Shown in pieces: positions 4,175-5,743 of a stretch of DNA of 5,743 nucleotides (position 1 is the first letter of the stretch; each line of letters begins with the position of its first letter). Source of the DNA: JBCCRH01 sp039208045 (GTDB taxonomy: Bacteria > Bacteroidota > Bacteroidia > Chitinophagales > Saprospiraceae); contig JBCCRH010000392.1 in the NCBI GenBank assembly GCA_039208045.1, positions 1-5,743 on the forward strand. The letters are read 5' to 3'. Both the position numbers and the translations under genes were made by a program. The notes beneath the pieces were generated by a model that worked only from the letters and a program-made list of their open reading frames with translations, had not been told where the DNA came from and searched no databases.

Positions 4175-5743
4175 ATGTATACCTATTTGCTACAAACGAG
4201 TATTTGCTGGCTCGTCTTTTATGGAATTTACTGGGCATTTTTGCGAAAGCAGACCTTCTTTGAGCTCAACCGTTGGTTTTTATTGCTTGGGTTGCTCAGT
4301 GGCATGGTACTGCCTTTGGTTGATTGGGCTGCTTTTCTGCCAGCGCCCCAACAAGAGCTAGCCGCTGTCTACGCCCAGCCTTTGGTGCAAACCTTGCAAC
4401 TAATTGAAGTACGATCCAGTGGGGCCACTGTGCCAGCACCTGGGCAGCCCATTAACTGGTTAATGCTTGTTTATGCTGCTGGAGTGATCTTGAGCTTGGG
4501 GTATACGCTAGTTGGCTTGTTTAAGTTAGGAATGCTCTACCAGAATGCTCAACGAGCATATCGAGTAGACTACGAATTGGTACAAACCGACCAACCTCAT
4601 CTGCCTTTCTCCTTTTTTAGGGCGCTCTTTTTGAGCAACACGATTAGCTACAGTGAAGAAGAACTGGCGCGCATTATCAAGCATGAGCGAGCACACATTG
4701 TGGGCTGGCACAGTGTGGATGTACTGCTGGTGAATGTGGTGAAAGCCTTCTTTTGGTTTAATCCGCTGGTATACCTGTATCGAGTAGCTATTCGAGATAC
4801 ACATGAATATATCGCTGACCGCGCAGTCTTAAAGACCGTGGAGCGTAAAGAATATGGCCAAATGTTGATCAGCCAATCCTTGTCCGGACCACCGATTGCG
4901 CTGGTAAATTCATTTATTTCATCACAATTAAAAAAACGAATCCTCATGATGACACAACCAACATCATCTGGAAAAGCCGTTTGGCGCTACTTCCTTGTTT
5001 TGCCCTTTGTGGCTTTATTTATGATGGCTTTTTCTAGCCATTCCAACTTGACATCGATTACCATACCCTTTGCAGAGAAAACGGAGGTTGACGAAATGCC
5101 TCGTTTCCCTGGCTGCGAAGGGAAAGCCAATATGCAAGAGAAGACTGCCTGTGCGCTCGAAAAGATGGTGGCATTTATTGGTAAGGAATTAAAATACCCA
5201 ACTGCTGCTGTAGCAGCCAAGACTCAAGGTATCGTATTTGTTCGATTTACAGTGGAAGCCACAGGTGAAATTACAGAGATAGGGATAGAGAAAGGTATTG
5301 GAAGCGGATGCGATGAAGCAGCTCTTTCGATTGTAGAAGCAATGCCCAACTGGATACCTGGTAAAAAAGATGGCAAATCAGTAGCCACCGAGATGACGCT
5401 ACCCATTCGGTTTGCATTACCGACTACCGGGGCAATTGTACAAGGAGAAGAGGTATTCAAAGTAGTGGAAGAAATGCCTCGCTTTCCTGGCTGTGAAGAA
5501 GAAGACCTAAAGGGCAGCGATCGCAAGGAATGTGCAGACAAAAGGATGTTAGAATTCATCTATACCAATATCAAATACCCAAAAGCTGCAAGAGAGGCAG
5601 GAATGGAAGGTACGGTAGTAGCAAAGTTTATTGTTGAGAAGGATGGACGCTTGAGTTCGCCAGAAATTGTTCGTGCAGTGGGTGAGCCTCTATCTAAGGA
5701 GGTATTGCGTATGATTTACAGTATGAACGAAATGGAAGAACGA
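4175..5743 (+). CDS. M56-family (BlaR1-like) membrane metalloprotease with TonB C-terminal-type domains, partial
   Basis: An open frame of 523 codons with no stop before the window ends, so the C-terminus is missing. Start ATG 4175 lies 11 bp after the repressor stop. Predicted membrane helices are at about residues 4-23, 34-53, 92-115 and 270-289. Between the last two lies the zinc-protease core: HERAH at 170-174 (HExxH) and HEYIAD at 210-215, whose Glu211 is the likely third zinc ligand. After the fourth helix come two TonB C-terminal-like domains, at about 306-415 and 432 onward. Each starts with EMPRFPGCE and contains a K-Y-P segment, a Cys pair (314/326 and 440/453) and a G-x-V strand. 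This is the common Bacteroidota M56 architecture. The penicillin-binding sensor of staphylococcal BlaR1 is absent in the part seen, so the signal is unknown. By family knowledge it should relieve repression by the adjacent BlaI-type protein. Family call is strong; ligand is open. Confidence 0.9.
   Translation, partial: MYTYLLQTSICWLVFYGIYWAFLRKQTFFELNRWFLLLGLLSGMVLPLVDWAAFLPAPQQELAAVYAQPLVQTLQLIEVRSSGATVPAPGQPINWLMLVYAAGVILSLGYTLVGLFKLGMLYQNAQRAYRVDYELVQTDQPHLPFSFFRALFLSNTISYSEEELARIIKHERAHIVGWHSVDVLLVNVVKAFFWFNPLVYLYRVAIRDTHEYIADRAVLKTVERKEYGQMLISQSLSGPPIALVNSFISSQLKKRILMMTQPTSSGKAVWRYFLVLPFVALFMMAFSSHSNLTSITIPFAEKTEVDEMPRFPGCEGKANMQEKTACALEKMVAFIGKELKYPTAAVAAKTQGIVFVRFTVEATGEITEIGIEKGIGSGCDEAALSIVEAMPNWIPGKKDGKSVATEMTLPIRFALPTTGAIVQGEEVFKVVEEMPRFPGCEEEDLKGSDRKECADKRMLEFIYTNIKYPKAAREAGMEGTVVAKFIVEKDGRLSSPEIVRAVGEPLSKEVLRMIYSMNEMEER

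Noticed and set aside
4526..5559. Four minus-strand ORFs of 77-111 aa under the M56 gene
   Set aside because: All are antisense to the protease frame, whose HExxH core and TonB-type repeats are clear. The two that contain QPGKRGIS are simply the reverse frame of the repeated RFPGCE motif.

Overview
The window looks like a chromosomal stretch from a member of the Bacteroidota, most likely Saprospiria (Lewinella-like), though the class is only a guess. Support for the phylum: a lipoprotein whose mature N-terminus (CANPLPPVGGEKDEQPP) is the form typical of Bacteroidota Ig-like (Big_5) lipoproteins; a BlaI/M56 pair whose protease carries C-terminal TonB-type domains in place of a beta-lactam sensor; and starts without clear Shine-Dalgarno sequences, as is usual in this phylum.

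Layout. (1) 29-1642, plus strand: a 537-aa Ig-like domain lipoprotein. (2) 1651-2416, minus strand: a compact toxin-antitoxin island, transcribed leftwards. Its order is Unstab_antitox-type antitoxin, then a RelE/ParE-type toxin overlapping it by 4 bp, then a separate 53-aa small ORF (1651-1812) of unknown function. The small ORF ends 8 bp from the convergent lipoprotein gene. (3) 2417-2607: a 191-bp divergent intergenic region, unusually rich in structure. It holds a five-tract G-quadruplex motif on the minus strand, a 9-bp inverted repeat that shares one arm with it, a GC hairpin followed by seven T on the plus strand, and a 20-bp tandem duplication ending 7 bp before the next start codon. 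(4) 2608-5743, plus strand: a tight three-gene cluster of exported TPR protein, BlaI-family repressor and M56 (BlaR1-like) membrane metalloprotease. The gaps are 5 and 11 bp. The protease gene runs off the right edge.

How the parts fit. The TPR-BlaI-M56 set is best read as one operon. By analogy with BlaR1/BlaI, the membrane protease would respond to an envelope signal and lead to inactivation of the repressor, which probably controls this operon and perhaps others. No penicillin-binding sensor domain is visible in the part seen, so beta-lactam sensing should not be assumed. The TPR protein in first position is a candidate envelope partner or target. The toxin-antitoxin island is functionally separate.

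Nothing here is clearly a wholly new system. The points most worth checking are the small third gene of the toxin-antitoxin island, the structured 191-bp divergent region, and the TPR protein tied to the BlaI/M56 pair.
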